From contig NZ_CP009512.1 of NCBI RefSeq assembly GCF_000970205.1, positions 124,001 through 188,000 on the forward strand: a stretch of DNA of 64,000 nucleotides, given 5' to 3'. The notes under the pieces were generated by a model. It saw only the letters and a program-made list of their open reading frames with translations, ran no database searches and had not been told where the DNA came from. This document shows positions 27,817-37,260 of this stretch, in pieces. The position numbers and the translations under genes are program-made. Each line of letters starts with the position of its first letter. The stretch's first letter is position 1. This stretch comes from Methanosarcina mazei S-6. Its GTDB lineage: Archaea; Halobacteriota; Methanosarcinia; Methanosarcinales; Methanosarcinaceae.

Positions 27817-28785
27817 ATGAGTAACGAACTTCTTATGAGCAGTGCAGAGTATCCGGCTCATCAAGAAAATAAGCGTTTCAGGGGGGCATCCTCTCAAAAT
27901 ATAACTGTAATTCTTCCGGCATGCAATAATGAAGTTTCAATCGGAAGCCTTATCCTTCTCACCAGGCTCTATGCCGACAATGTAATTGTTGTCGATGACG
28001 GCAGCACTGACAGGACAGTCGAAATCTCCAGGAAAGCCGGAGCCCATGTAATTGTTAACGGAGCCTGCAAAGGAAAAGTCGGATCCCTCAGGACCGGCTT
28101 CACAGCCGCAGCTGACCTGGGAGCAGATATTATAATAACTATGGACCCGGACGGCCAGCACAACCCTGCAGATATTCCCAGAATCGTAGCCCCAATAATT
28201 AAAGGCGATGCAGAAATGGTAAACGGCAGCCGTTATCTGAATTATCCCGGCAAAAATTCTTCCGTTTACAGCCGCACAGGCAAGACCATGCAGGACATTT
28301 CTGCAAATGTTAACTTCAACCTCAAAATTACCGATACTCAGAGCGGTTTTCGCGCCTATGCAGCCTCTACAAAGAGCATTTTCCGCTTCAGCGGCAAAAA
28401 AACAGCCATAGAAAACGAAATGCTTGCCGACGCCGGCAGGTCAGGCATCCGCATTGCTGAAGTCGAGATCGGGGCCTGCACCAGCGTCAGAGCTTCGATC
28501 CGGGACCCGGTAAAGTACATGATGGGAGCCCTGAGGACCGTGGCTGAAGATATAGAAGCCAACAAGCCTCTGTACTTCTATTCCGTGCCAGGCTTTGCTC
28601 TTGCGACATGCGGCTTCTTTATGGGTTTCAAATTTATGGCAGATTATTTCTTCGGAATCGCAAGCCTCAACTTCGGGCACACATTCCTTATGGTCTTCCT
28701 TGCCCTTGCAGGCGCGTACATGACTCTCAGGGGAATAATCGCCCACTCGATGGCAGGAGCGGCCAGACAGACCGATTCTACCTGA
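27817..28785 (+). CDS. GT2 glycosyltransferase, divergent DPM1-like
   Basis: 322 residues. GT2 fold from ~25: ITVILPACNNEVSIGS, VVDDGSTDRT and the DxD-type MDPDGQHNP, then TQSGFRAYAAST and two C-terminal membrane helices (~252-275, ~283-308). Relatives transfer sugar from a nucleotide to dolichyl phosphate. Compared with the 29012 and 44404 paralogues it lost conserved residues: NKGKG(A/M)A is CKGKVGS, DSDG is DPDG, and VRYDVDGST is replaced by CTSVRASIRD. It may use another donor or be less active. Ribosome site GGGGT 7 nt before ATG. Confidence 0.88.
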   Translation: MSNELLMSSAEYPAHQENKRFRGASSQNITVILPACNNEVSIGSLILLTRLYADNVIVVDDGSTDRTVEISRKAGAHVIVNGACKGKVGSLRTGFTAAADLGADIIITMDPDGQHNPADIPRIVAPIIKGDAEMVNGSRYLNYPGKNSSVYSRTGKTMQDISANVNFNLKITDTQSGFRAYAASTKSIFRFSGKKTAIENEMLADAGRSGIRIAEVEIGACTSVRASIRDPVKYMMGALRTVAEDIEANKPLYFYSVPGFALATCGFFMGFKFMADYFFGIASLNFGHTFLMVFLALAGAYMTLRGIIAHSMAGAARQTDST

Positions 28786-28945
28786 CGGTTAAATTCAATC
28801 ACAGAAATTCAGTCCGTCAGCTTCGACACCAGACGCAAATGAATGTTCAGGCACACAGGTATGAGCACTTAATTGAATTGAATTTTGTTTTTTAAGCTCT
28901 ATGTGCTTTAATATTCAAGACTTAAATTAAATATTTACCAATTGC

Positions 28946-28954
28946 TTTATATAT
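28946..28954 (+). promoter_or_regulatory. TATA box of the 29012 glycosyltransferase
   Basis: tttatatat followed by cgttaactt, about 60 nt upstream of the start. A close copy with the same following bases and a similar leader ending ggggtt occurs at 46541-46549, which supports it as a real promoter inherited with a duplicated gene. Confidence 0.6.
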
Positions 28955-29011
28955 CGTTAACTTCCGTTAATCTATACCAGAAGTTTAAATTTATCTTTCG
29001 GGGTTATTCGA

Positions 29012-29983
29012 ATGAATATAGAAGTGCATATGAGTAAAAGCACCCAGATAATACAAGAAGAACAGGGAGATCCAGGTATAAGAAGCGCAACTCCCCAAAA
29101 TATAACCGTGGTCCTCCCCGCTTTCAACGAGGAAGTCGCCATCGGCAGCATAGTCCTCCTAACGAAGCACTACTGCGACAACGTGATCGTGGTCGACGAC
29201 GGAAGCTCGGACCGCACAGCCGCAATAGCCAGGAGAGCAGGAGCCCACGTAATTGTCCACGAGGCAAATAAAGGCAAAGGAGCAGCCCTCAAGACCGGCT
29301 TCACAGCCGCAGCAGACCTTGGTGCAGATGTGATTGTTACCATGGACTCTGACGGGCAGCACAACCCTGCCGAAATCCCCAGGCTCGCAGCCCCAATCAT
29401 AGACGGCACGGCAGAGATGGTAAACGGCAGCCGCTACCTGAGCCATAAGGACAAAAATACCCCTATTTACCGCCGCGTCGGGCAGACTATCCTTGATACT
29501 GCCACAAATATGAATTCCGGCCTCAAAATTACAGATTCCCAGAGCGGTTTCCGCGCCTTTGCAGCTTCAACGAAAGACGTTTTCCGGTTCAACGCCAGAG
29601 GCATGGCAATAGAAAGCGAAATGCTTGCCGATGCAGGCAGGTCCGGGTTAAGGATTAAGGAAGTTGAGATCGGGGTAAGATATGACGTTGACGGCTCAAC
29701 CGTAAGCCCGATAGAACATGGTTTAGGCGTCCTTGTTATGATTTTAAAAGATATTGAATTTAACAAGCCTCTTTATTATTTTACAGTTCCTGGAATTTCC
29801 CTTGGATTGGGAGGGCTGTATATGGGTGCTCATTTCCTGCAAATTTTTGTTACAGGTGGAGGCTTGCAGTTCGGGCCTACCATGCTTATGGTTCTCTTTA
29901 TTATTGTAGGGACTTTTATGGCATTGACAGGGATTTTGCTACATTCTGTGTCTGCAATTACAAGGGAAACGAAGGCTGTATAA
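29012..29983 (+). CDS. GT2 glycosyltransferase, dolichyl-phosphate sugar synthase-like
   Basis: 323 residues. A variable ~30-residue leader, then ITVVLPAFNEEVAIGS, VVDDGSSDRT, the NKGKGAALKTGF loop, MDSDGQHNP (metal-binding DxD), NGSRYLSHKDKNTPIYRRVGQ, DSQSGFRAF and VRYDVDGST. Two C-terminal membrane helices. All DPM1-like catalytic residues are present. It likely charges a lipid carrier with a sugar for glycan assembly. The start is preferred over the internal ATG six codons on because GGGGT is spaced 7 nt from it, as in the 27817 paralogue. Confidence 0.93.
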   Translation: MNIEVHMSKSTQIIQEEQGDPGIRSATPQNITVVLPAFNEEVAIGSIVLLTKHYCDNVIVVDDGSSDRTAAIARRAGAHVIVHEANKGKGAALKTGFTAAADLGADVIVTMDSDGQHNPAEIPRLAAPIIDGTAEMVNGSRYLSHKDKNTPIYRRVGQTILDTATNMNSGLKITDSQSGFRAFAASTKDVFRFNARGMAIESEMLADAGRSGLRIKEVEIGVRYDVDGSTVSPIEHGLGVLVMILKDIEFNKPLYYFTVPGISLGLGGLYMGAHFLQIFVTGGGLQFGPTMLMVLFIIVGTFMALTGILLHSVSAITRETKAV

Positions 29984-30058
29984 CGAGAACTCACTAAAGA
30001 CACTTCTTTTTTATCTTCTACAGTTGCGCCTTAGATTTACGATAGTGCAGGTAATAAA

Positions 30059-31111
30059 ATGTCTGGAAAACACAAGTCTGTAAGCGTTGTTATTCTTTCA
30101 TATAACAGTAAAGAAGATTTGAAGGAGTGCATTCCTTCTTTAATATCCCAAACATATCAAGATTTTGAGATTATTGTAGTTGACAATGCGTCTACAGACG
30201 GCAGCGAAGAATTTATAAAAGCCAATTATCCAGGGATAAAGACAGTTCAGACCGGAAAGAACCTTGGATATGCAGCAGGAAATAACGCAGGATTTGAAGT
30301 TGCTGAAGGCGAATATATTGTAGTTGTAAATCCTGACACTGTTGCAGACCCGGAATGGCTTGCAAAGCTCATAGAGCCCCTTGAAAATGACCCTACAATA
30401 ACGGCTACTACTTCTAAAGTCCTCATATATTACCAGAAGGATAAAATTAACACCTGTGCAAATACAGCTCACTATACCGGCCTTACTTTTTGTAGAGGGC
30501 TTAATAAGTCTGCATCTGAACTCGATAGCTGCCAGCCAGTAGGTGCAGTATCAGGATGTTCATTTGCAATAAGAAGTGATATGTTAAAGAATATTAACGG
30601 TTTTGACTCTGATTTTTTCCTATATCAGGAAGATGCGGATCTTTCCTGGAGGATACGTTTTGCGGGAGGTAAAATAATGTATGTTCCGGAGTCCGTAATA
30701 TACCACAAGTACAAATTATCAATAGCCCCCTGGAAAGAATTTTACCTCGAAAGAAACCGTTACTTAATTTTATTGAAAAACTTTAGTTTGAAAACATTGT
30801 TGTTATTATTACCTGTACTTATAGTGACTGAAATTGTAACGATGGGGCATGCTGTTTTAAATGGCCCCAAATATGTAAAGAGTAAATTACTGGCTTACTT
30901 CTGGATTCTACAGAACATTAAAATCATTTTGACAAAAAGACGTGAAACCCTTTCTAAAAAAATAATCACAGACAGCGAATTTTTTAGGTTCCTGGATTGG
31001 AAAATTCCGTTTGAACAGGTTATTAAAAATCCTATTCTGAATAAGACCGCTGATGCAGTTTTCAATTCCTTTTATACATTTCACATGAAGATGATAAAAA
31101 GAATAGTTTAA
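30059..31111 (+). CDS. GT2 glycosyltransferase, rhamnosyltransferase-like
   Basis: 350 residues. N-terminal VSVVILSYNSKEDLKECIPSL (~7-27), VVDNASTDGS, NLGYAAGNNAGF and VNPDT, the metal site; further on GAVSGCSFAIRSDML and the catalytic acidic YQEDADLSWR (~190-199). This arrangement is typical of WbbL/rhamnosyl-type inverting transferases. A hydrophobic segment at ~240-258 may tie it to the membrane. With rmlABCD in the same locus, dTDP-rhamnose is a likely donor (inference). Confidence 0.9.
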   Translation: MSGKHKSVSVVILSYNSKEDLKECIPSLISQTYQDFEIIVVDNASTDGSEEFIKANYPGIKTVQTGKNLGYAAGNNAGFEVAEGEYIVVVNPDTVADPEWLAKLIEPLENDPTITATTSKVLIYYQKDKINTCANTAHYTGLTFCRGLNKSASELDSCQPVGAVSGCSFAIRSDMLKNINGFDSDFFLYQEDADLSWRIRFAGGKIMYVPESVIYHKYKLSIAPWKEFYLERNRYLILLKNFSLKTLLLLLPVLIVTEIVTMGHAVLNGPKYVKSKLLAYFWILQNIKIILTKRRETLSKKIITDSEFFRFLDWKIPFEQVIKNPILNKTADAVFNSFYTFHMKMIKRIV

Positions 31112-31419
31112 CCCAAAATCTGACTTTCCGCAAATATCTTCAAAAAACGGATATTTCCTCTTCATAAAACTCATATATAAAACTGATAAATTAGTCGATG
31201 AAACTAATACTTAAATTAAAATTTGGTGATAGTTAATCCGGCAAATTGTTGGTGTTTAATAAAATCTAAAAATCAGAGAATATCTGTGGAAAGTCAGATA
31301 AATAAAATTTGTAATTATTCAGTCTCAAAAACAGTTGATTAATTTTGAGTGTAAGAAACTGAACTTTTTGAATTCAGGACCAAGTTGATGCTTACAGATA
31401 TAATTCAAAGGTGGATAAT
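31112..31419. other. AT-rich spacer, start of low-GC island
   Basis: 308 bp between two plus-strand glycosyltransferase genes, with no ORF or repeat. Base composition becomes visibly more AT-rich from here on. Confidence 0.4.
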
Positions 31420-32559
31420 GTGATAATAGCTTTCTTTATAAATACACCTGCTCAAGCACATTTAATGAAAAATATTATTAAGAAGCTTGAATCAAAAGAT
31501 CATAAAGTACTAATTTTAGCAAGAGAATATGGAGAAACCGTTAATCTTTTGGAGCATTTTAAATTTAATTATTTTATTTACACTAACGTTTCAAATTGTG
31601 GCAAATATCGGAAAATTTGTAATTTACCATTTAGTGTTTTCAATTCATATAATTTCTTAAGGAAATACAAACCAGATTTATTGGTTGGTGCGGGTCTTGA
31701 GTGTGTATATACTGCTCTGCCATTAAATTCAAAGTGTATTCTATTTAGTGATTCAATGCCAATCAATGAGTCCATTTATGTAAAAACGCAATTTTTACTA
31801 TGCAAACCTTTTATGGATACCATAATAACCCCGGATGCTGTAGTTACTCCAGGCTCTTCAAATAAATCGTTAGGTTCAAAGCACATTAAGATAAATTCTT
31901 ATAAAGAACTTGCATACCTCCATCCAAATAATTTTGTACCGGATGATTCTATTTACAAGTTATTAGGGCTAGATAAAGATGAAGAATTTGTTCTACTTCG
32001 TTTTAATGCATTTGATTCAGTTCATGATTTTGGAGGTGTGACTGGTTTTTCTGTAGATGATAAAAGAGAACTTGTAAATAAATTATCAAAACATGCTAAA
32101 GTTTTTATTTCGTCGGAATTAGTACTTCCTCCAGATCTAAAAAAATATTTACTAGATGTTCCTAAATATAGGATTCATGATGTTCTAAATTATGCAAAGT
32201 TAGTTGTGGCAGATACTGGAACAATGGTTACCGAAGCAGCTGTATTAGGCACTCCTGCAATCAGATTTAGCAGTAATGCAGGAAATAAAGATTTGGGTAT
32301 TTTTGTTGAGTTATCTAATAAATATGATCTCATTTATACTTATGATGATCCCGAAATGGCAATTACAAAAGCAGTTGAATTAATAAGGAGACAAAATCTT
32401 AAAAATGAGTGGAAATCTAAAAAAGAGGTTTTGTTGAATGATAAAATTGATTTAAGTTTATTCGTGGAATGGTTTATTGAAGAATTTCCGCGGAGTTTCG
32501 ATGAGTGTCTATTCAAAAATGAACTTCAAATGTGCGATAACACTTGTGAATACTTTTGA
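31420..32559 (+). CDS. DUF354 family protein (GT-B fold, glycan biosynthesis)
   Basis: About 379 residues from GTG 31420, preferred because GGTGG lies 5 nt upstream; GTG 31411 adds three codons. Opens IIAFFINTPAQAHLMKNII (~1-19), with GAGLECVYTALPL, SFKE-like NSYKELAYLHP, DDSIYKLLGL and a C-terminal VADTGTMVTEAAVLGTPAIRF block. That is the DUF354 pattern, related to UDP-GlcNAc 2-epimerase/MurG folds and usual in archaeal polysaccharide clusters. Exact reaction unknown. Low-GC codon use. Confidence 0.83.
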   Translation: MIIAFFINTPAQAHLMKNIIKKLESKDHKVLILAREYGETVNLLEHFKFNYFIYTNVSNCGKYRKICNLPFSVFNSYNFLRKYKPDLLVGAGLECVYTALPLNSKCILFSDSMPINESIYVKTQFLLCKPFMDTIITPDAVVTPGSSNKSLGSKHIKINSYKELAYLHPNNFVPDDSIYKLLGLDKDEEFVLLRFNAFDSVHDFGGVTGFSVDDKRELVNKLSKHAKVFISSELVLPPDLKKYLLDVPKYRIHDVLNYAKLVVADTGTMVTEAAVLGTPAIRFSSNAGNKDLGIFVELSNKYDLIYTYDDPEMAITKAVELIRRQNLKNEWKSKKEVLLNDKIDLSLFVEWFIEEFPRSFDECLFKNELQMCDNTCEYF

Positions 32560-32654
32560 TTGCACTTTCTAATTTCTAGAATTGATATTCTTCACTTCAA
32601 TGTATTTTTATATTTGGATGTATAAATTCGATAACAGTTACAGGGTGAATTTAT

Positions 32655-33827
32655 ATGGAAAAAAAGAACTTGTTGGTAATTGGTGAATCTTATAATACTT
32701 TTCAAAAAGATCCTACCGATATATTAGCAAATAATTTCAATAATGTATCTATGTTTATTAAATATAACCCTGTAGCTGAAATCTCCAGATACATCTCAAT
32801 TCCCGCGTTGAAATCATTCGATTTAAGAAGTAAGATAGACTTGGCAAATAAACCTCCAAATCTTGATGTTATTTTAGCTCCTGTATTTTATGCACCGTTG
32901 GACTCACATTATAAAAAAATTGGAGAGAAACTTTATCGCACAGTTGATAAAATAATCATGAAAAAGAATATTAATTTTAATTTGATCCATTCTCATTTTA
33001 CTTGGCCAGCTGGCTATGTAGGAATGAGGCTTAAGGAAAGGTATAATGTCCCATTTATAGTCACTGCACATGGATATGATATATACCGTTTGCCGTTTAA
33101 GGATAAGGATTGGATGGAAAAAATCATAACCGTTCTTAATTCTGCTGATCATATTATTACTGTAAGTAATAATAATTTAAAATTCATTCAAAAATTAAAA
33201 GTAAACAACCATGTGACAGTTTTGCCAAATGGGTTCAAAAGTGATTTATTTTACTTACAAAATTCAAGTAAATGTAGAAAAATACTTAATTTGCCTATCG
33301 ATAAAAAAATTATATTATCAGTTGGCAACCTAGCAGAAGTAAAAGGTTACAGATATCTCATTGAAGCCATGCAAAAAATCTCCACATATAGAAAAGATGT
33401 GCTTTGTATTATAGTTGGTACGGGTCCACTAGAACAAAGTTTGAGGAAACAAATTAATGCTGCGAATTTACAAAGTCACTTTGTACTGATGGGTAGAAAG
33501 CCTCATAATGAAATCCCACTTTGGATTAATGCTTGTGATCTATTTGTTCTTCCAAGCTTGAACGAAGGTAATCCGACAGTTATGTTTGAATGTTTGGGAT
33601 GTGGAACACCATTCATCGGAACTAAAGTCGGCGGCATTCCAGAGATTATAAAGTCTGATGACTATGGGTTACTTGTCGACCCAAAGAACTCCTACGATCT
33701 AGCCCAGAAAATTGAGATTGGTTTAAATAAAAATTGGGATGAAGGAAAAATTATAAATCATGCAGAACAATATCGATGGGATAGAATAGCTTCACAAATA
33801 ATGAAAGTTTACTCTGACACGATTTAG
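32655..33827 (+). CDS. GT4 glycosyltransferase
   Basis: 390 residues. GT-B fold: LIHSHFTWPAGYVGMRLKERYNVPFIVTAHGYDIY (~113-147), VLPNGFKSDLF, the nucleotide-binding SVGNLAEVKGYRYLIEA (~215-231), and the donor-site E-x7-E motif LPSLNEGNPTVMFECLGCGTPFI (~300-322). Retaining family-4 transferase, probably adding a sugar to a lipid-linked glycan at the cytoplasmic face. AT-rich codons like its neighbours. Confidence 0.92.
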   Translation: MEKKNLLVIGESYNTFQKDPTDILANNFNNVSMFIKYNPVAEISRYISIPALKSFDLRSKIDLANKPPNLDVILAPVFYAPLDSHYKKIGEKLYRTVDKIIMKKNINFNLIHSHFTWPAGYVGMRLKERYNVPFIVTAHGYDIYRLPFKDKDWMEKIITVLNSADHIITVSNNNLKFIQKLKVNNHVTVLPNGFKSDLFYLQNSSKCRKILNLPIDKKIILSVGNLAEVKGYRYLIEAMQKISTYRKDVLCIIVGTGPLEQSLRKQINAANLQSHFVLMGRKPHNEIPLWINACDLFVLPSLNEGNPTVMFECLGCGTPFIGTKVGGIPEIIKSDDYGLLVDPKNSYDLAQKIEIGLNKNWDEGKIINHAEQYRWDRIASQIMKVYSDTI

Positions 33828-33850
33828 ATAATTTAGATCTTTAACTCCAT

Positions 33851-35620
33851 GTGATGTTTATGAAAGCCAATAAAAATAAGATTTTTTTGTTATTATCTAT
33901 AACATGTTTTGCCTTATTGATTAGAAATCTAATTTTGATTAAGTTAATTAAGCCTTCTGGATATGTTGTAGATATATATTCTAACTTCCCTTTTAGTTTT
34001 TTTTTGGGACTTATTTTTTGTTATTTTATAGCATCGTTTCTTATTCTTAATGGAAAAAATGTAATTGGAGTGTTAATTCTTGCTCTTAATCATTTAGAAA
34101 TACTTCTTATACCTTACATGTCAGGATATTATTCAATGGGGCGTGGTGATGACATGTCGTATATTGGAGAATATTTGCAAATTGCAAACTCTGGTCATTT
34201 TTCAGTTTGGGATGTTTATCCCGCCATTCATATAATAGGAGCAACTATATCTATTGTTTTAAGCCTTGAAGCTCATATTGTATCTTTTATAATACCGATA
34301 ATGTTTTCTTTTCTTTTCATTATGGGTATTTATCTATTTTCAAGAGAATTGTTTCCTCATTCTTGCATAAAATCTTTGGTAATACTCTCATCTTTTATAC
34401 TCTATCTTGGGACATATCATTTTTTAAACGCTCCACATGCTTTATTCTTTGCTTTTATGCCACTTTATTTATTTGTGGTACGGTCATATTCTAATAATGA
34501 AAAACACGTTGTGCTTCCATTTTCAATAGCTTTTGTTCTCATAACTTTGTTTGTACCTTACACACATCCTTTTATTGTGTTTTTCTTGATAGTAGTGTTA
34601 CTATTCCATCTAATCCCTAAAATCCCATACTTTTCCCAGTTAGAGAATTTGAAGATACCACCAGTAAATTTTATGAGTCTTCTTATTTTAATGGTGTCGT
34701 TCTTTAGTTGGTTTGTATATAGTGATCGTCTCATGGGTAATTTAAGATTAAGTTATATTAGTTTCATCAATAAAGTGACAGAACCTGTTTTTTTTAAGAC
34801 ATCAGATCAGTTGACTAAAGTACATTTCGATTTTTTGGACTACGCTCAGTTATTTAGTTTTTTTTATGGAAGGTATGTGATCCCTACAGCATTTATTGTG
34901 GTTTCAGTTCTATTTTTTTATTATAAGAAAGACTTGCTCAAGAATAGCATTTTCAAAAACTATCCTTATTTAGTTGTTCTGTACGTGGTTTTTTTATTTG
35001 TGCAGTTGATTTTGTTACTAAATCCTTTGATATCTCATCAGCCAGATAGAATAATTAGTCTTAATTTTATTGTATATGCGCAAATACCACTTTTTGCGAT
35101 CTCAATTTACGTATTTTTCTTACGAAAAACAAAATCTTTTTATATTGTATGTTTGGTTTGTCTTATTCTTACTTCTACATGGACTTTTAGTCTTTTTGGA
35201 TGTTTGGATTCTCCGCGAATTTTTCGGCCAAATCCTGCTCTTACATATAATGAAGTAGAGGGAGTTAGTTGGTTTTATGATCTAAAAAACAATGATGCAA
35301 ATATTAGCATACCATTAAGTCAAATAAATAGATTTCATTATTTATTTGGTAAAGATACTAAAGATTCTCTTTATCATTTTCCTGATCACTTCGGATATTC
35401 TAATAATTCTTCCACGATCAAAAAGATAAATTTTGAACTTGATAGTCATTTTTATATTGTACTTTTGACTATTGATGAGTTATTATACCAAGAGGTCCCT
35501 AGTTATACTGAAATAGGAAGATATTACAAATCCGATTTTATCAGGTTAAGGAATGATATCTCTATCAACAAAATTTATGATTCAACGAATATTGAAATAT
35601 TCATTTCATGTGTGAATTGA
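33851..35620 (+). CDS. Multi-pass membrane protein, probable GT-C type enzyme
   Basis: 589 residues with about twelve membrane segments and a soluble C-terminal ~140 residues. An early external loop reads GRGDDMSYIGEYLQIA (~104-119). Paired acidic residues after the first helices are typical of GT-C transferases using lipid-linked sugars (PMT/ArnT/STT3-like). A Wzy-type polymerase is the alternative. No exact family recognised. GTG 33851 or ATG 33854 may start it. Part of the AT-rich island. Confidence 0.7.
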   Translation: MMFMKANKNKIFLLLSITCFALLIRNLILIKLIKPSGYVVDIYSNFPFSFFLGLIFCYFIASFLILNGKNVIGVLILALNHLEILLIPYMSGYYSMGRGDDMSYIGEYLQIANSGHFSVWDVYPAIHIIGATISIVLSLEAHIVSFIIPIMFSFLFIMGIYLFSRELFPHSCIKSLVILSSFILYLGTYHFLNAPHALFFAFMPLYLFVVRSYSNNEKHVVLPFSIAFVLITLFVPYTHPFIVFFLIVVLLFHLIPKIPYFSQLENLKIPPVNFMSLLILMVSFFSWFVYSDRLMGNLRLSYISFINKVTEPVFFKTSDQLTKVHFDFLDYAQLFSFFYGRYVIPTAFIVVSVLFFYYKKDLLKNSIFKNYPYLVVLYVVFLFVQLILLLNPLISHQPDRIISLNFIVYAQIPLFAISIYVFFLRKTKSFYIVCLVCLILTSTWTFSLFGCLDSPRIFRPNPALTYNEVEGVSWFYDLKNNDANISIPLSQINRFHYLFGKDTKDSLYHFPDHFGYSNNSSTIKKINFELDSHFYIVLLTIDELLYQEVPSYTEIGRYYKSDFIRLRNDISINKIYDSTNIEIFISCVN

Positions 35621-35792
35621 ATCTTATTTATCAAATTATTTTCAAAATCTTAGAATCTCTACAAATCAAAAAACTTATGTTGTAAATAATACCGTCATAA
35701 TAAAGTGAACCAATCTGGGCCAAGTCAATGAAGTTGATTTTGCCCCCAGGCTACATCTTAATAGTCATAAACAATATAGCTGAACTGATAAC

Positions 35793-36866
35793 ATGAAAAT
35801 AACAGTTATAACAAATTACTGGATAAACAGTAATGGCGGCGGTGTGAAAACATATCTTACTAATCTGATAGACGAATTCAAGAAGAATAGTAATCTTTGT
35901 ATTGATGTTATTTTTCAGGAAGGCGAGGATAATGATAATTATCATGTTCTTGGAAATCGAGTGCTTTTTCCGATGAAGTCATTTTATATCTTAAGTAAAA
36001 TAAAGCCAAATGTGATTTGTTCTCAAGGACCATGGTATTGTCTATTAGGGGCCGTACTGTACAGACTATTGCATACTGATTCAAAATTAATACATACATT
36101 TCATACAGAACCTTCCAATAAATTGCCATTTTTTGGCAAAATGTTTTTTCAGTTTCTTTTGAATAGGTGCGATTGTGTTACTTTTGTTTCAAAAAGTTTA
36201 AAAGAGAAAAATGAGGAAATTTTAGGATTAAGATTTAAAAAGACTGAGATTATATATGCTGGTGCAAAAATTCCAAAAGAAATCACTGATAAAGAGGTAT
36301 GTTCTTTTTATAGCCGTTTCAATATTAAAGAGGATTCAATTATTCTTTTAGCTCACGGTCTTACTTCTTTTAAATATAAAGCTGAAGGCGCAAAATTGCT
36401 AATCAAATCAATAAAAATAGTGAAAGTAAAATATCCAAATATAGTTCTAATCTTAACTAAAGAAGGTCCGTTCTCTAATCAATTAAAAAATTTTTCAAAA
36501 TCCGAAAGTTTATCTGAAAATATAATATTTACTGGAAATCTTGATAACCCAAATATTCCTCTTAAAATCTGTAATCTTTATACTCATACACCTCTCATAG
36601 AAGGTGGTGTTTCTCTATCCATTTTAGAAGCTATGGCTATGGGTAAGCCTATATTGGCTACATCTATTGGAGGAATTCCTGAAGCAATCGACAATGGTGT
36701 AAATGGAATTCTTGTTCAGCCAGATCCAGATACAATTGCTCAAAAAATAATTTATTTACTTGAAAATGAAGAATTTGCTTTTAAACTCGGACAAAATGCT
36801 CAAAAAACTGTAAAAGAAAAATTCGATTGGAAGACCTCCGTGGATACATTTCTTAAATTATGTTAA
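35793..36866 (+). CDS. GT4 glycosyltransferase
   Basis: 357 residues. N-terminal ITVITNYWINSNGGGVKTYLTNLI (Gly-rich GT4 loop, ~3-26), HTFHTEPSN, a CDCVTFVSKSLKEK helix, ILLAHGLTSFKYKAEGAKLL donor strand, and TPLIEGGVSLSILEAMAMGKPILATSIGGIPEAI (~265-298, E-x7-E). All parts of a family-4 enzyme are present. The last plus-strand gene of the island before the MITE. Confidence 0.92.
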   Translation: MKITVITNYWINSNGGGVKTYLTNLIDEFKKNSNLCIDVIFQEGEDNDNYHVLGNRVLFPMKSFYILSKIKPNVICSQGPWYCLLGAVLYRLLHTDSKLIHTFHTEPSNKLPFFGKMFFQFLLNRCDCVTFVSKSLKEKNEEILGLRFKKTEIIYAGAKIPKEITDKEVCSFYSRFNIKEDSIILLAHGLTSFKYKAEGAKLLIKSIKIVKVKYPNIVLILTKEGPFSNQLKNFSKSESLSENIIFTGNLDNPNIPLKICNLYTHTPLIEGGVSLSILEAMAMGKPILATSIGGIPEAIDNGVNGILVQPDPDTIAQKIIYLLENEEFAFKLGQNAQKTVKEKFDWKTSVDTFLKLC

Positions 36867-37107
36867 CTAGGTAATTAATATTTCCTGAGTGAAGAACATT
36901 TATTTAAGGACTCGTCACAGAGCAATCTCTGCATATTTCCAACAGGATATCTTGATTTTCAAGATCAAAATCACCAATCAAAACTGTAATAAATAATCAG
37001 TTCATAGGTTGCTCCGTTATGGACCCTAAGTAAGATTACTTTAATTCCAAGAACTTATTGTATATATTTAAAATTTTGGAATTATTCTTTAATTTAAGAC
37101 AGCTTAG

Positions 37108-37234
37108 ATCCTATCCGAAAAGTCAGTAATGCATGTTGAAAAGTTAAAATCGGTCTATAATATTGTGTATATGTTCCGGTCGTGCATATTCTATTGTGAA
37201 AGTTACAGTCGATCAAACACTTTTCGGATAGGCT
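37108..37234. mobile_element. 127-bp MITE with target-site duplication
   Basis: 16-bp terminal inverted repeats atcctatccgaaaagt (37108-37123) and acttttcggataggct (37219-37234) match at 15 of 16 positions and are flanked on both sides by the direct repeat CTTAG (37103-37107, 37235-37239). No coding potential inside. This is the structure of a miniature inverted-repeat element moved by a transposase encoded elsewhere. It sits between convergent glycosyltransferase and pyruvyltransferase genes. Confidence 0.85.
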
Positions 37235-37260
37235 CTTAGTAAGAGATTTACTGTTTTTCT

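Noticed and set aside
37108-37234. Possible intrinsic terminator
   Set aside because: The arms are 95 bp apart and flanked by an exact 5-bp direct repeat, which fits a MITE better.
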